Below are positions 1-6,336 of a DNA stretch of 8,673 nt, piece by piece. The position numbers and the translations under genes are program-made. Under the pieces are notes generated by a model. That model ran no database searches. It was not told where the DNA came from and saw nothing but the letters and a program-made list of their open reading frames with translations. The DNA is from Candidatus Nanopelagicaceae bacterium (GTDB lineage: Bacteria > Actinomycetota > Actinomycetes > Nanopelagicales > Nanopelagicaceae): contig JALRDT010000062.1 of the NCBI GenBank assembly GCA_023262125.1, forward strand, positions 1 through 8,673, given 5' to 3'. Position 1 is the stretch's first letter, and each line of letters begins with the position of its first letter.

Positions 1-201
1 CATACCGAACCAGTCCGTGCAAAGGCTGCGGTTCCGGTATTTGCCGGCCATCACGATGAGCATGAAGCTGAGGGATCAGATAGCGATGAATCGGCAGAGA
101 AGGCCCAGAACCATAGAAGTGAGCAGTCTGAGGCACGTGGCACCAAACCACGTAAGCGCCGCAGGGCGGTCTCGACAGGCGTGGTTACCCCTGGCCAATA
201 A
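1..201 (+). CDS. rne: C-terminal tail of ribonuclease E/G family protein (5' truncated by window edge)
   Basis: An open frame enters from the left edge in frame 1 and stops at TAA 199-201, giving 66 residues. The visible part is low in complexity: a His/Glu/Asp/Ser-rich acidic stretch (around residues 17-45, including GHHDEHEAEGSDSDES) followed by a basic tail, KPRKRRRAVSTGVVTPGQ. No catalytic domain lies in the window. The call rests on two things: the charged, disordered tail ending in an arginine-rich patch, which is usual for actinobacterial RNase E, and its place directly before rplU-rpmA-obg, where actinobacteria normally carry rne. RNase E/G is the endoribonuclease that starts mRNA decay and matures rRNA; the tail would bind RNA or partner proteins. 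Other genes with basic tails cannot be excluded from this fragment alone. Confidence 0.62.
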   Translation, partial: HTEPVRAKAAVPVFAGHHDEHEAEGSDSDESAEKAQNHRSEQSEARGTKPRKRRRAVSTGVVTPGQ

Positions 202-207
202 CCCGAT

Positions 208-237
208 TTGTGCGTAAGCACGCTCAAATCGTAAGAT
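208..237 (+). promoter_or_regulatory. Candidate promoter of rplU-rpmA
   Basis: A -35-like TTGTGC (208-213) and a -10-like TAAGAT (232-237) are separated by 18 bases in the gap between the upstream stop and rplU. TAAGAT fits the actinobacterial TANNNT consensus. A start near 244 would give a leader of about 46 bases containing the rplU Shine-Dalgarno. The -35 match is only partial (TTG), so read-through from upstream remains possible. Confidence 0.4.
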
Positions 238-245
238 ACGACCCT

Positions 246-261
246 GCTCGCGAGAGCTTTT
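246..261 (+). other. Small GNRA-capped hairpin with U-run in rplU leader
   Basis: GCTC (246-249) pairs with GAGC (254-257) around a GCGA loop, which fits the GNRA tetraloop pattern, and TTTT (258-261) follows. Four base pairs is weak for an intrinsic terminator. It could be a small attenuator-like or protein-binding element in the rplU leader, or chance. A similar mini-hairpin, GTGC-GTAA-GCAC, sits at 210-221 just after the upstream stop. Confidence 0.22.
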
Positions 262-289
262 AGTAACTAGGTAAGTTAAGAAGGAAGAA

Positions 290-604
290 ATGTACGCAAT
301 CGTGAAAGCTGGCGGACGCCAGGAGAAGGTCGCAGTTGGCGACACAGTTACCGTCGATCACATCGACGCTGCAGCTGGATCAACTGTTTCATTCCCAGCG
401 GTTCTTGTTGTTGACGGTGCGTCAGTGACTTCTGATCCAAAGGTGCTATCTGGTGTGAAGGTAACTGGTGAAGTTATCGATCAGACCAAGGGACCAAAAA
501 TTCACATCCTTCGTTACAAATCAAAGACCGGTTACCGCCGTCGCGAAGGTTTCCGCGCACAGTTAACCAAAGTAAAAATTACCGCTATCAACGGTGCGAA
601 GTAA
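290..604 (+). CDS. rplU: 50S ribosomal protein L21
   Basis: The product is 104 residues, the usual length for bL21, a primary 23S rRNA-binding protein of the large subunit. It opens with [18 protein letters not shown], the typical L21 start (YAIVxxGGKQ-type), and ends with the family's basic RNA-binding part: [23 protein letters not shown], split here as [15 protein letters not shown] (about 67-81) and [16 protein letters not shown] (about 82-97), then TAINGAK. The ATG at 290 is preceded by AAGGA (281-285), a usable Shine-Dalgarno at short spacing. rpmA follows after 18 bases, so the two are one transcription unit, the universal L21-L27 pairing. Nothing odd is seen in the protein. Confidence 0.97.
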   Translation: MYAIVKAGGRQEKVAVGDTVTVDHIDAAAGSTVSFPAVLVVDGASVTSDPKVLSGVKVTGEVIDQTKGPKIHILRYKSKTGYRRREGFRAQLTKVKITAINGAK

Positions 605-622
605 GAGAAGGAGCTGAATTAA

Positions 623-877
623 ATGGCAAGTAAAAAAGGTGTCTCCTCAACCCGTAACGGTCGCGATTCCAATCCACAGTATCTTGGTATCAAGCGCTTC
701 GGTGGTCAGGTAGTTAAGGCTGGCGAAATCATCGTTCGTCAACGCGGTACAAAATTCCACCCAGGTGCAAATGTTGGTCGCGGTAAAGATGACACACTAT
801 TTGCGCTCGCAGCAGGTGCAGTTGAATTCGGACGCGCACGCGGCCGCGATGTTGTAAACGTACAACCTGTAGCTTAA
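623..877 (+). CDS. rpmA: 50S ribosomal protein L27
   Basis: The product is 84 residues, normal for bL27, whose N-terminal tail reaches towards the peptidyl-transferase centre and contacts tRNA. The core signature is intact: [20 protein letters not shown] (about 9-28), then [20 protein letters not shown] (about 42-61). The start ATG 623 has a strong Shine-Dalgarno, AAGGAG (608-613), at nine bases. The N-terminus reads MASKKGVSS, where most L27 proteins have MAHKKG, so the conserved histidine at position 3 is a serine here. No N-terminal extension of the Firmicutes type (cleaved by Prp protease) is present. The gene ends the L21-L27 unit and is followed by an intrinsic terminator. Confidence 0.97.
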   Translation: MASKKGVSSTRNGRDSNPQYLGIKRFGGQVVKAGEIIVRQRGTKFHPGANVGRGKDDTLFALAAGAVEFGRARGRDVVNVQPVA

Positions 878-894
878 ATAAAACGGTTTTAACT

Positions 895-927
895 AAAGCG
901 GGCCGGCAGATGCTGGTCCGCTTTTTT
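895..927 (+). terminator. Intrinsic terminator after rpmA
   Basis: An AAAGCGG arm at 895-901 continues as GCCGGC to 907 and pairs with GCTGGTCCGCTTT (912-924). That makes a 13-pair stem with two G-U pairs (902/917, 905/914) and a four-base loop, AGAT (908-911). A run of six T (922-927) completes the structure. It lies 17 bases after the rpmA stop and separates the ribosomal-protein unit from obg. Confidence 0.9.
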
Positions 928-964
928 ATTCAAATCAATTATAAGAATTGAAGGGATAGAGCAA

Positions 965-2443
965 ATGACAACATTTGTTGATCGAGTAACCCTTCATGTT
1001 GCTGCCGGAAAAGGTGGAGATGGTTGCGTCTCCATTCACCGTGAAAAATTTAAACCTCTTGGTGGGCCAGATGGCGGCAATGGTGGTCGCGGTGGCGATA
1101 TCGTTTTAGTTGTTGATCCAAATGTGACAACGCTGCTTGATTATCACCATTCGCCACATCGTCGCGCTACAAATGGTCGACAAGGTTACGGCGATCGTAA
1201 AGATGGATCACAAGGTGAAGATTTAATTCTTTCCGTGCCATCCGGAACCGTCGTCTTTGATGAAAAAGGCAACCAATTAGCTGATTTAGTTGGTAACGGA
1301 ACTACCTTCATGGCCGCCGAAGGTGGGCGAGGTGGATTAGGAAATGCTGCGCTAGCTTCCTCAAAACGTCGTGCACCAGGGTTTGCACTACTTGGAGTTC
1401 CTGGTGAAGAGCGCACTTTAATTCTTGAATTAAAAAGCGTTGCAGATATTGCTTTAGTTGGTTTTCCAAGCGCCGGTAAATCCTCTTTAATTGCTGCAAT
1501 TTCAGCTGCACGTCCAAAGATTGCTGATTACCCATTTACTACATTGGTCCCAAACTTGGGAGTTGTAAGTGTTGGCGATACTCGATTTACCGTTGCAGAC
1601 GTTCCTGGATTAATTCCTGGCGCTTCACAAGGTAAAGGTCTTGGTCTTGAATTCTTACGCCATGTTGAACGATGTGTTGCATTAGTTCATGTACTCGATT
1701 GCGGAACTCTAGAAACAGATCGAAATCCAGTAGATGATTTAGAAATTATTGAATCCGAGCTAAAGCAGTATGGTGGACTTGATGATCGCCCAAGAATTGT
1801 GGCGCTAAATAAGACTGATTTACCTGATGGCAAAGTCATGGCAGAGATGGTTACCAAAACTCTCCAAGAAAAAGGTTATGAGGTTTATCCAGTTTCTGCC
1901 GCTTCTAGAGATGGTCTACAAGATTTACTTTATGCGATGGCGAAATTGGTACAAGGTTCTCGTGCCGCCGCTAAGAAGGAAGAACGCACTCGCATCGTAA
2001 TTCGTCCAACGGCAGTTGATGATTCTGGATTCCAGGTATTTGCTAATGGTGATGGTTCATTTACAGTAATTGGTAAACGCGTCGAACGCTGGGTGCGCCA
2101 AACTAATTTTGGAAATTCAGAGGCAGTTGGATATTTAGCTGATCGTTTGGCGCAAGCCGGTGTTGAGAAGGCGCTCTTTAAAGCTGGCGCAGTATCAGGC
2201 TCCGAGGTTCGCATTGGTAATGACCAATATGCAGTGGTATTCGATTGGGAACCAACTATTGAAGCTGGCGCCGAGATGCTTGCCAAGAATCTGCAGCGCC
2301 GCGGTGAAGATGCTCGTCTTGATAATGTTTGGAAAGAAGAGAAAGTCCAAGATCAACTAACTGAAGATGAAATTGCGAGACAATGGGAATACCAAGTTTC
2401 CAATCCAAATACACCGGAAGTTGAAGAGGAAAATGAGTCGTAA
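965..2443 (+). CDS. obg: GTPase Obg (ribosome assembly GTPase)
   Basis: Obg is an essential GTPase that binds 50S precursors and links ribosome assembly to nucleotide and stress state in the cytosol. The 492-residue product has the three expected parts. The glycine-rich Obg fold (about 1-158) contains repeated GGxGG turns such as [13 protein letters not shown] (33-45). The G domain has the P-loop GFPSAGKS (166-173), switch [10 protein letters not shown] (191-199), G3 DVPG (212-215), G4 NKTD (282-285) and G5 SAAS (311-314). The OCT domain lies at about 345-430. A further charged tail of about 60 residues, ending in EVEEENES, is typical of actinobacterial Obg and absent from short homologues. 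The start ATG 965 has AAGGGA (951-956) upstream. The 3' end overlaps proB by 11 bases. Its own promoter must lie between the rpmA terminator and 964; no clean TANNNT box is visible there. Confidence 0.97.
   Translation: MTTFVDRVTLHVAAGKGGDGCVSIHREKFKPLGGPDGGNGGRGGDIVLVVDPNVTTLLDYHHSPHRRATNGRQGYGDRKDGSQGEDLILSVPSGTVVFDEKGNQLADLVGNGTTFMAAEGGRGGLGNAALASSKRRAPGFALLGVPGEERTLILELKSVADIALVGFPSAGKSSLIAAISAARPKIADYPFTTLVPNLGVVSVGDTRFTVADVPGLIPGASQGKGLGLEFLRHVERCVALVHVLDCGTLETDRNPVDDLEIIESELKQYGGLDDRPRIVALNKTDLPDGKVMAEMVTKTLQEKGYEVYPVSAASRDGLQDLLYAMAKLVQGSRAAAKKEERTRIVIRPTAVDDSGFQVFANGDGSFTVIGKRVERWVRQTNFGNSEAVGYLADRLAQAGVEKALFKAGAVSGSEVRIGNDQYAVVFDWEPTIEAGAEMLAKNLQRRGEDARLDNVWKEEKVQDQLTEDEIARQWEYQVSNPNTPEVEEENES
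2424..2430 (+). promoter_or_regulatory. Shine-Dalgarno inside obg that fixes the proB start
   Basis: AAGAGGA within the last codons of obg lies two bases before the ATG at 2433. Spacing is short, but it is the only purine-rich site near a start that gives a ProB of normal length. Its placement inside obg suggests translational coupling. Confidence 0.55.
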
Positions 2444-3551
2444 ATTAATTACAGATGCAAAGCGCATCGTTATTAAAATCGGCAGCTCTTCTCTTACCGG
2501 AAAAGCGGGCAACGGATTAGATGCAGCTGCAGTTGATCGATTGGTAGATGTGGTCGCAGATGCAAAATCGCGCGGGGCAGAGGTATTAGTCGTTTCATCT
2601 GGTGCGATTGCAGCAGGGCTTGCACCACTTGGATTACAGACTCGCCCTAAGGATTTATCAACTCAACAAGCTGCCGCGTCAGTTGGGCAAGGATTATTAA
2701 TTCATCGTTACACCGAGAGCTTTGCTCGATATGGTATTACTGCATCACAGGTGCTTTTGACGACTACCGATGTGGTTAGACGTTCACATTTTTCAAACGC
2801 GCAGCGTGCGCTATTTAAATTAATCTCACTTGGCGTAGTTCCAGTTATAAATGAAAATGACACCGTCGGAACTTCTGAAATTCGTTTTGGTGATAATGAT
2901 CGTTTAGCAGCATTGGTTGCACTATTAACTCAAGCAGATTTATTGATCTTAGTGTCGGATATCGATGCGCTTTATGATGCTCCACCAAATGATTTAAATG
3001 CCAAGAAAATTTCAGAAGTAAAAGACTTTGCCAATTTATCTGAAATCAAGTTAGGTGGTGCCGGCAGCTCAGGAGTCGGAAGTGGTGGGATGGTCACCAA
3101 AATAGAAGCTGCAAGAATTGCAACTAGCGCAGGAACAGCGATGCTTTTGACTAGTGCAGATGATTTGGCAAAATCAATAAAGGGCGAAGATTGCGGAACT
3201 CTTTTCTTTCCTAAGGATTCCAAGAACAATGCACGCGCTCTCTGGTTAGCACATGCATCTGTTTCAAGTGGAAAATTAGTTTTAGATTCAGGTGCCGTGA
3301 AAGCATTACTTGAAAAGAACGTTTCATTACTGCCAGCAGGTGTTACTGCAGTTGAGGGAACATTCGATGCAGGCGAGACTGTCGATTTAGTAGACCCAAA
3401 TGGTCAAATCATTGCTCGTGGAATCATTAACTTTGCAAGCGATGAAATTCCACAAATGTTGGGGCGCTCTACAAAAGAGTTGGCAGCAACATTAGGCGCT
3501 GAGTTCGAACGCGAACTAGTCCATCGTGATGACTTGGTAATCCTTAACTAG
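2433..3551 (+). CDS. proB: Glutamate 5-kinase with C-terminal PUA domain
   Basis: ProB phosphorylates L-glutamate to gamma-glutamyl phosphate, the first and usually proline-inhibited step of proline synthesis. From ATG 2433 the protein is 372 residues, close to the usual length. An in-frame ATG at 2367 would add 22 residues over obg with no family likeness, so it is rejected. The amino-acid-kinase domain (about 8-255) shows the phosphate-binding KIGSSS (15-20), VSSGAIAAG (54-62), QAAASVGQ (79-86), the glutamate-site [10 protein letters not shown] (136-145), [11 protein letters not shown] (152-162), SDIDALYD (175-182) and [12 protein letters not shown] (216-227). A PUA domain follows at about 278-355, beginning [11 protein letters not shown]. 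The gene starts within the end of obg and stops with TAG two bases from the stop of the opposing hydrolase. proA is not adjacent as usual: one gene separates them. Confidence 0.96.
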   Translation: MSRKLITDAKRIVIKIGSSSLTGKAGNGLDAAAVDRLVDVVADAKSRGAEVLVVSSGAIAAGLAPLGLQTRPKDLSTQQAAASVGQGLLIHRYTESFARYGITASQVLLTTTDVVRRSHFSNAQRALFKLISLGVVPVINENDTVGTSEIRFGDNDRLAALVALLTQADLLILVSDIDALYDAPPNDLNAKKISEVKDFANLSEIKLGGAGSSGVGSGGMVTKIEAARIATSAGTAMLLTSADDLAKSIKGEDCGTLFFPKDSKNNARALWLAHASVSSGKLVLDSGAVKALLEKNVSLLPAGVTAVEGTFDAGETVDLVDPNGQIIARGIINFASDEIPQMLGRSTKELAATLGAEFERELVHRDDLVILN

Positions 3552-3553
3552 GG

Positions 3554-4711
3554 TTATATCGAACTAGCAATCTGCTGCAATACCGGAACTATCTTCTCTG
3601 AAATTCCATCAGCTGAAGTTGGTAAATCGCTCAATTTAACTATTACCACTTGCTCTTTTGGTTGAACGTAAATGTATTGACCGTGAAGGCCTAGCAACAA
3701 GATTGAATCAGGGAATGGATGCCAAGTTTGCGCTGAATAACCCCAGTTGTAATCCAAAGTAACTACTGGTGTAGACATTCTCTTTAAGTAACTTGCACTT
3801 ATAACTGAACCACCGCCGATATTGGCAGCTCCATTGTTTACAAATAATTGCCCAACTCGGGCAAAATCTCTTGCGGTCGCATTAAAGCAGCAGAAAGTTT
3901 TTTCAATTCCGCCAACATGATCAACATTCCACTTAGCTTGGCTCTGTGCGCCAATTGGCTGCCAAACATTCTTTTGGAAATATTCTGAAACAGTTTCGCC
4001 AGTTAATTTTGCAATAACCATGCCAAGTAATTGTGTATTAATACTTCTATATTCAGGTTTTGTTCCCGGCTTCTCCCACATCTTCTGGTTGTGATGTAGC
4101 CACCAATATAGATCGGTTGAAGCGTACATCTGCGCAATAGCAACGCCCCAACCAGATGGTCCGGTTGGATAATTATCACTTACACCAATACCAGAGTTCA
4201 TGTCTAACAAGTCTCTGATAGTTACTAAATCAAAATCTGTACCTGCCTTATATTCAGGCAATATGCTTACAAATGTATCGCTCTCCTTTAATTTTCCAGC
4301 GATAATTAGCTGACCTATCATTATTGAAGTAAGCGTCTTAGCAACAGAATAAGTTGGCAAGAGCGTATCTTTATTCTTGCCGTTGTAATACTTTTCAAAA
4401 ACTAGCTTTCCATCTTTGATAACTAGAAAAGCATTAGTTTCAGTATCATCAATAAATTTTTCTAAAGAAATTTCTGTTCCACCATAATTTACATTTTTTG
4501 GAAGATTGGCCGATCCAGTTGTCCAAGCGATTCTGGTATCAGCCGGTTCAATAATGTGGCTTGGCATCAAGTCAGGTGTTTTAGATGCTGGGGCAAGTCC
4601 CAATTTGATGGCGGCAATCGGTTCTGGATATCTAATAGCCTTTGTTAAACCAAAAAGAGCTAAATAAATTATCAATAATGTGGCGACGGTACGCTTTAGA
4701 AATTTGAACAC
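3554..4711 (-). CDS. Membrane-anchored or secreted serine hydrolase, beta-lactamase/6-aminohexanoate-dimer hydrolase-like (class C fold)
   Basis: The 385-residue product reads on the minus strand from a GTG start (4711-4709). The N-terminus is basic then hydrophobic: KFLKR followed by a single segment at about 9-25 (VATLLIIYLALF), a signal anchor or Sec signal without a lipobox. So the enzyme probably works outside the membrane. Catalytic motifs of the penicillin-recognising fold are present: SVAK (122-125, nucleophile S122 and K125), YRSIN (221-225, candidate general base Y221) and a C-terminal HGQYIYV (343-349), where classical beta-lactamases have KTG. HGQ and the block FCCFNATARDFARVG (273-287) resemble the NylB/EstB-like esterase-amidase branch rather than true beta-lactamases. 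The substrate cannot be told from sequence; peptide, ester or short-oligomer cleavage are possible. The gene opposes its neighbours and lies between proB and proA. No Shine-Dalgarno is seen. Confidence 0.85.
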   Translation of the reverse strand: MFKFLKRTVATLLIIYLALFGLTKAIRYPEPIAAIKLGLAPASKTPDLMPSHIIEPADTRIAWTTGSANLPKNVNYGGTEISLEKFIDDTETNAFLVIKDGKLVFEKYYNGKNKDTLLPTYSVAKTLTSIMIGQLIIAGKLKESDTFVSILPEYKAGTDFDLVTIRDLLDMNSGIGVSDNYPTGPSGWGVAIAQMYASTDLYWWLHHNQKMWEKPGTKPEYRSINTQLLGMVIAKLTGETVSEYFQKNVWQPIGAQSQAKWNVDHVGGIEKTFCCFNATARDFARVGQLFVNNGAANIGGGSVISASYLKRMSTPVVTLDYNWGYSAQTWHPFPDSILLLGLHGQYIYVQPKEQVVIVKLSDLPTSADGISEKIVPVLQQIASSI

Positions 4712-4717
4712 GCGATT

Positions 4718-4746
4718 AGGGTAATGGCAAGTAAGATTATCGTCAT
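4718..4746 (-). promoter_or_regulatory. Candidate leaderless promoter of the serine hydrolase
   Basis: On the minus strand ATGACG (4746-4741) and TACCCT (4723-4718) are spaced by 17 bases, and the GTG start follows six bases later. TACCCT fits TANNNT but is weak in the middle; ATGACG matches four of six bases of TTGACA. Transcription would begin at or within a base or two of the start codon, agreeing with the lack of a Shine-Dalgarno. The -35 covers the start codon of proA on the other strand. Confidence 0.4.
4732..4737 (+). promoter_or_regulatory. Candidate -10 of a leaderless proA promoter
   Basis: TAAGAT (TANNNT) is followed by seven bases and then ATG 4745, so an mRNA starting at A4745 would begin with AUG. 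This supports 4745 rather than 4724 as the proA start. There is no good -35 at 16-18 bases; TTGAAC at 4704-4709 is too far (22). An alternative upstream pair is TTTAGA (4695-4700) with TAGGGT (4717-4722), which would leave a short leader of roughly 16 bases. Confidence 0.42.
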
Positions 4747-6013
4747 GGATGCGCAGGCCTTAGTTAATCAACTTGCCGATCAGGCTCGAATTGCCGCACG
4801 CACTTTATCCGTAGCAAGTGGCTCCGAACGCTCCGCCGCGCTTAATTCGATTGCCGATGAAATTGAAGCCCGAGCTTTTGAAATTCAAGAAGCAAATCAA
4901 TCAGATATGGAGCGCGGCAAGCGCGATGGTTTAAATAGCCAGTTATTAGATCGACTTCTTTTAAATGAAGCAAGAATTAAAGGTATTGCAAATGGTGCAC
5001 GCCAAGTAGCTTCGCTACCTGATCCATTAGGGCAAACACTTCGCGAACGAACTTTGCCAAACGGATTACATCTACGCCAACTCTCTGTGCCATTCGGCGT
5101 AATCGGCATGGTTTATGAGGCCCGTCCAAATGTAACTGTTGATGCCGCGGTAATTTTATTGATGAGTGGAAATGCTGCACTGCTTCGTGGTTCATCTTCT
5201 GCCGAAAGTAGCAATCAAGTTCTAGTTAAAGTTATGAGAGATGCGCTCTCAAAAACAAAAATTTCTCCAGAAGTTATTCAATTAATTCCCTCAAATGATA
5301 GAGCTACTACAACTGCGCTACTTAAAGCTCGCGGCCATGTTGATTTAGTAATTCCGCGTGGTTCTGCAAATCTAATTCGCATGGTGGTAGATGAAGCAAC
5401 AGTTCCAACAATCGAAACTGGGGCGGGGGTTTGCCATGTCTACGTAGACAAAGATGCAGACTTAGATAAAGCGATACCAATTTTGATAAATTCAAAAACA
5501 CATCGACCTTCCGTTTGCAATGCAGCAGAAACACTTTTAGTTCACAGAGATATTGCATCAGAATTTTTACCAATGGCGCTTAAAGCTTTAAATGAATCTG
5601 GGGTGGTGCTACACGCAGATGCAGAAGCGGCCAAAGCAGCAGAGTTACTTGGTATCCGCGCGCAAGCGGCAACCGCCGCAGATTGGGCTACCGAATACGG
5701 CGTACTTGAAATGAATGTCGGAATAGTTGATTCCGTTGAAGAAGCATCGGCGCATATTGCAAAATACGGCACCAATCACACCGAATCAATTGTTACTGAG
5801 AATAAAGATACTGCCGATAAGTTCGTAAAACTTTCTGATTGTGCAGCGGTAATGATTAATGCATCAACTCGCTTTACCGATGGAGAACAGATGGGATTTG
5901 GCGCAGAAATTGGCATTTCAAATCAGAAATTACATGCTCGTGGCCCAATGGGCTTAGAACAGATGACTACAACCACTTGGGTTGTCACTGGTGATGGCCA
6001 AATTCGCGCCTAA
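4745..6013 (+). CDS. proA: Glutamate-5-semialdehyde dehydrogenase (gamma-glutamyl phosphate reductase)
   Basis: ProA reduces gamma-glutamyl phosphate with NADPH to glutamate semialdehyde, the second step of proline synthesis, using the product of ProB. The protein is 422 residues from ATG 4745; an upstream in-frame ATG at 4724 would add seven residues (MASKIIV). I prefer 4745 because MDAQALVNQLADQARIAART looks like the family's N-terminus and because of the -10 box placed for a leaderless start there; neither ATG has a good Shine-Dalgarno. Aldehyde-dehydrogenase-fold signatures are clear: YEARPNVTVDAA (from 124), PRGSANLIR (from 204), and SKTHRPSVCNAAETLLVH with the catalytic cysteine at 258. 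The C-terminal part has FGAEIGISNQKLHARGPMGL, typical of ProA. gatC begins 26 bases after the TAA. proB lies upstream beyond the divergent hydrolase, so proA needs its own promoter. Confidence 0.96.
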   Translation: MDAQALVNQLADQARIAARTLSVASGSERSAALNSIADEIEARAFEIQEANQSDMERGKRDGLNSQLLDRLLLNEARIKGIANGARQVASLPDPLGQTLRERTLPNGLHLRQLSVPFGVIGMVYEARPNVTVDAAVILLMSGNAALLRGSSSAESSNQVLVKVMRDALSKTKISPEVIQLIPSNDRATTTALLKARGHVDLVIPRGSANLIRMVVDEATVPTIETGAGVCHVYVDKDADLDKAIPILINSKTHRPSVCNAAETLLVHRDIASEFLPMALKALNESGVVLHADAEAAKAAELLGIRAQAATAADWATEYGVLEMNVGIVDSVEEASAHIAKYGTNHTESIVTENKDTADKFVKLSDCAAVMINASTRFTDGEQMGFGAEIGISNQKLHARGPMGLEQMTTTTWVVTGDGQIRA

Positions 6014-6026
6014 GTACTTATTTAAT

Positions 6027-6032
6027 TAGAAT
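6027..6032 (+). promoter_or_regulatory. Candidate -10 of a leaderless gatCAB promoter
   Basis: TAGAAT, a good TANNNT match, stands seven bases before the gatC ATG (6040). The spacing is identical to that at proA. No Shine-Dalgarno precedes gatC (the bases are TCAACGC) and no convincing -35 is seen. An AUG-first transcript would fit. Since proA has no terminator after it, read-through into gatC is also possible. Confidence 0.42.
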
Positions 6033-6039
6033 TCAACGC

Positions 6040-6336
6040 ATGTCCAGCCTTTCTCGCGCAGAAGTTGCCAAATTAGCAAAGCTTGCGCGCATCGAAATGA
6101 CCGATGCCGAACTCGATGCACTTTCATCTGAATTCGCAGTTATTTTGGGCGCCGTTGATCGCATTCAAGGAGCACCTCTTGCAGATGTCCAACCGACATC
6201 TCATCCACTACCGATCAATAACGTAACCAGACCAGATGTAGTTATTCCATCCCTAACTCCCGAAGAATCACTAAGCGGGGCGCCGGCTCAAGAAGAGCAA
6301 CGATTCCGAGTGCCACAGATTTTGGGTGAAGAGTGA
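6040..6336 (+). CDS. gatC: Asp-tRNA(Asn)/Glu-tRNA(Gln) amidotransferase subunit C
   Basis: GatC is the small subunit that wraps around GatA and tethers it to GatB. The 98-residue product has the family pattern throughout: an N-terminal helix, [20 protein letters not shown] (5-24), then the extended segment with [15 protein letters not shown] (52-66) and the C-terminal [11 protein letters not shown] (88-98), which is nearly invariant. ATG 6040 is the only sensible start and gives a standard length. Its stop TGA (6334-6336) shares bases with the GTG start of gatA, a four-base GTGA overlap typical of translational coupling. Confidence 0.95.
   Translation: MSSLSRAEVAKLAKLARIEMTDAELDALSSEFAVILGAVDRIQGAPLADVQPTSHPLPINNVTRPDVVIPSLTPEESLSGAPAQEEQRFRVPQILGEE

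Noticed and set aside
17..217. Forward ATG-initiated frame of 66 codons at the left edge
   Set aside because: It runs out of frame with the RNase E-like tail, which shows the expected acidic then arginine-rich pattern; the alternative frame has no family likeness.
879..892. AAAAC-G-GTTTT repeat right after rpmA as a separate terminator
   Set aside because: The stem is short and AT-rich with a one-base centre that cannot form a hairpin loop; the real terminator follows at 895-927.
1930..2286. Minus-strand open frame of 118 codons opposite obg
   Set aside because: It lies fully within the conserved end of the Obg G domain and the OCT domain, with no recognisable protein features.
2367..2432. 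Longer proB beginning at an ATG inside obg
   Set aside because: The 22 extra residues are a frame-shifted reading of the Obg tail and do not look like any ProB N-terminus; ATG 2433 gives the normal length.
3554..4711. Calling the hydrolase a true beta-lactamase resistance gene
   Set aside because: The SxxK and Tyr motifs are shared by many esterases and peptidases of this fold. The C-terminal motif is HGQ rather than KTG, pointing to the NylB/EstB-like branch.
4724..4744. Seven-residue N-terminal extension of ProA
   Set aside because: The ATG at 4724 has AGGG only two bases away, too close for a Shine-Dalgarno. ATG 4745 has a well-placed -10 box and gives a more typical N-terminus. The longer form is not fully excluded.
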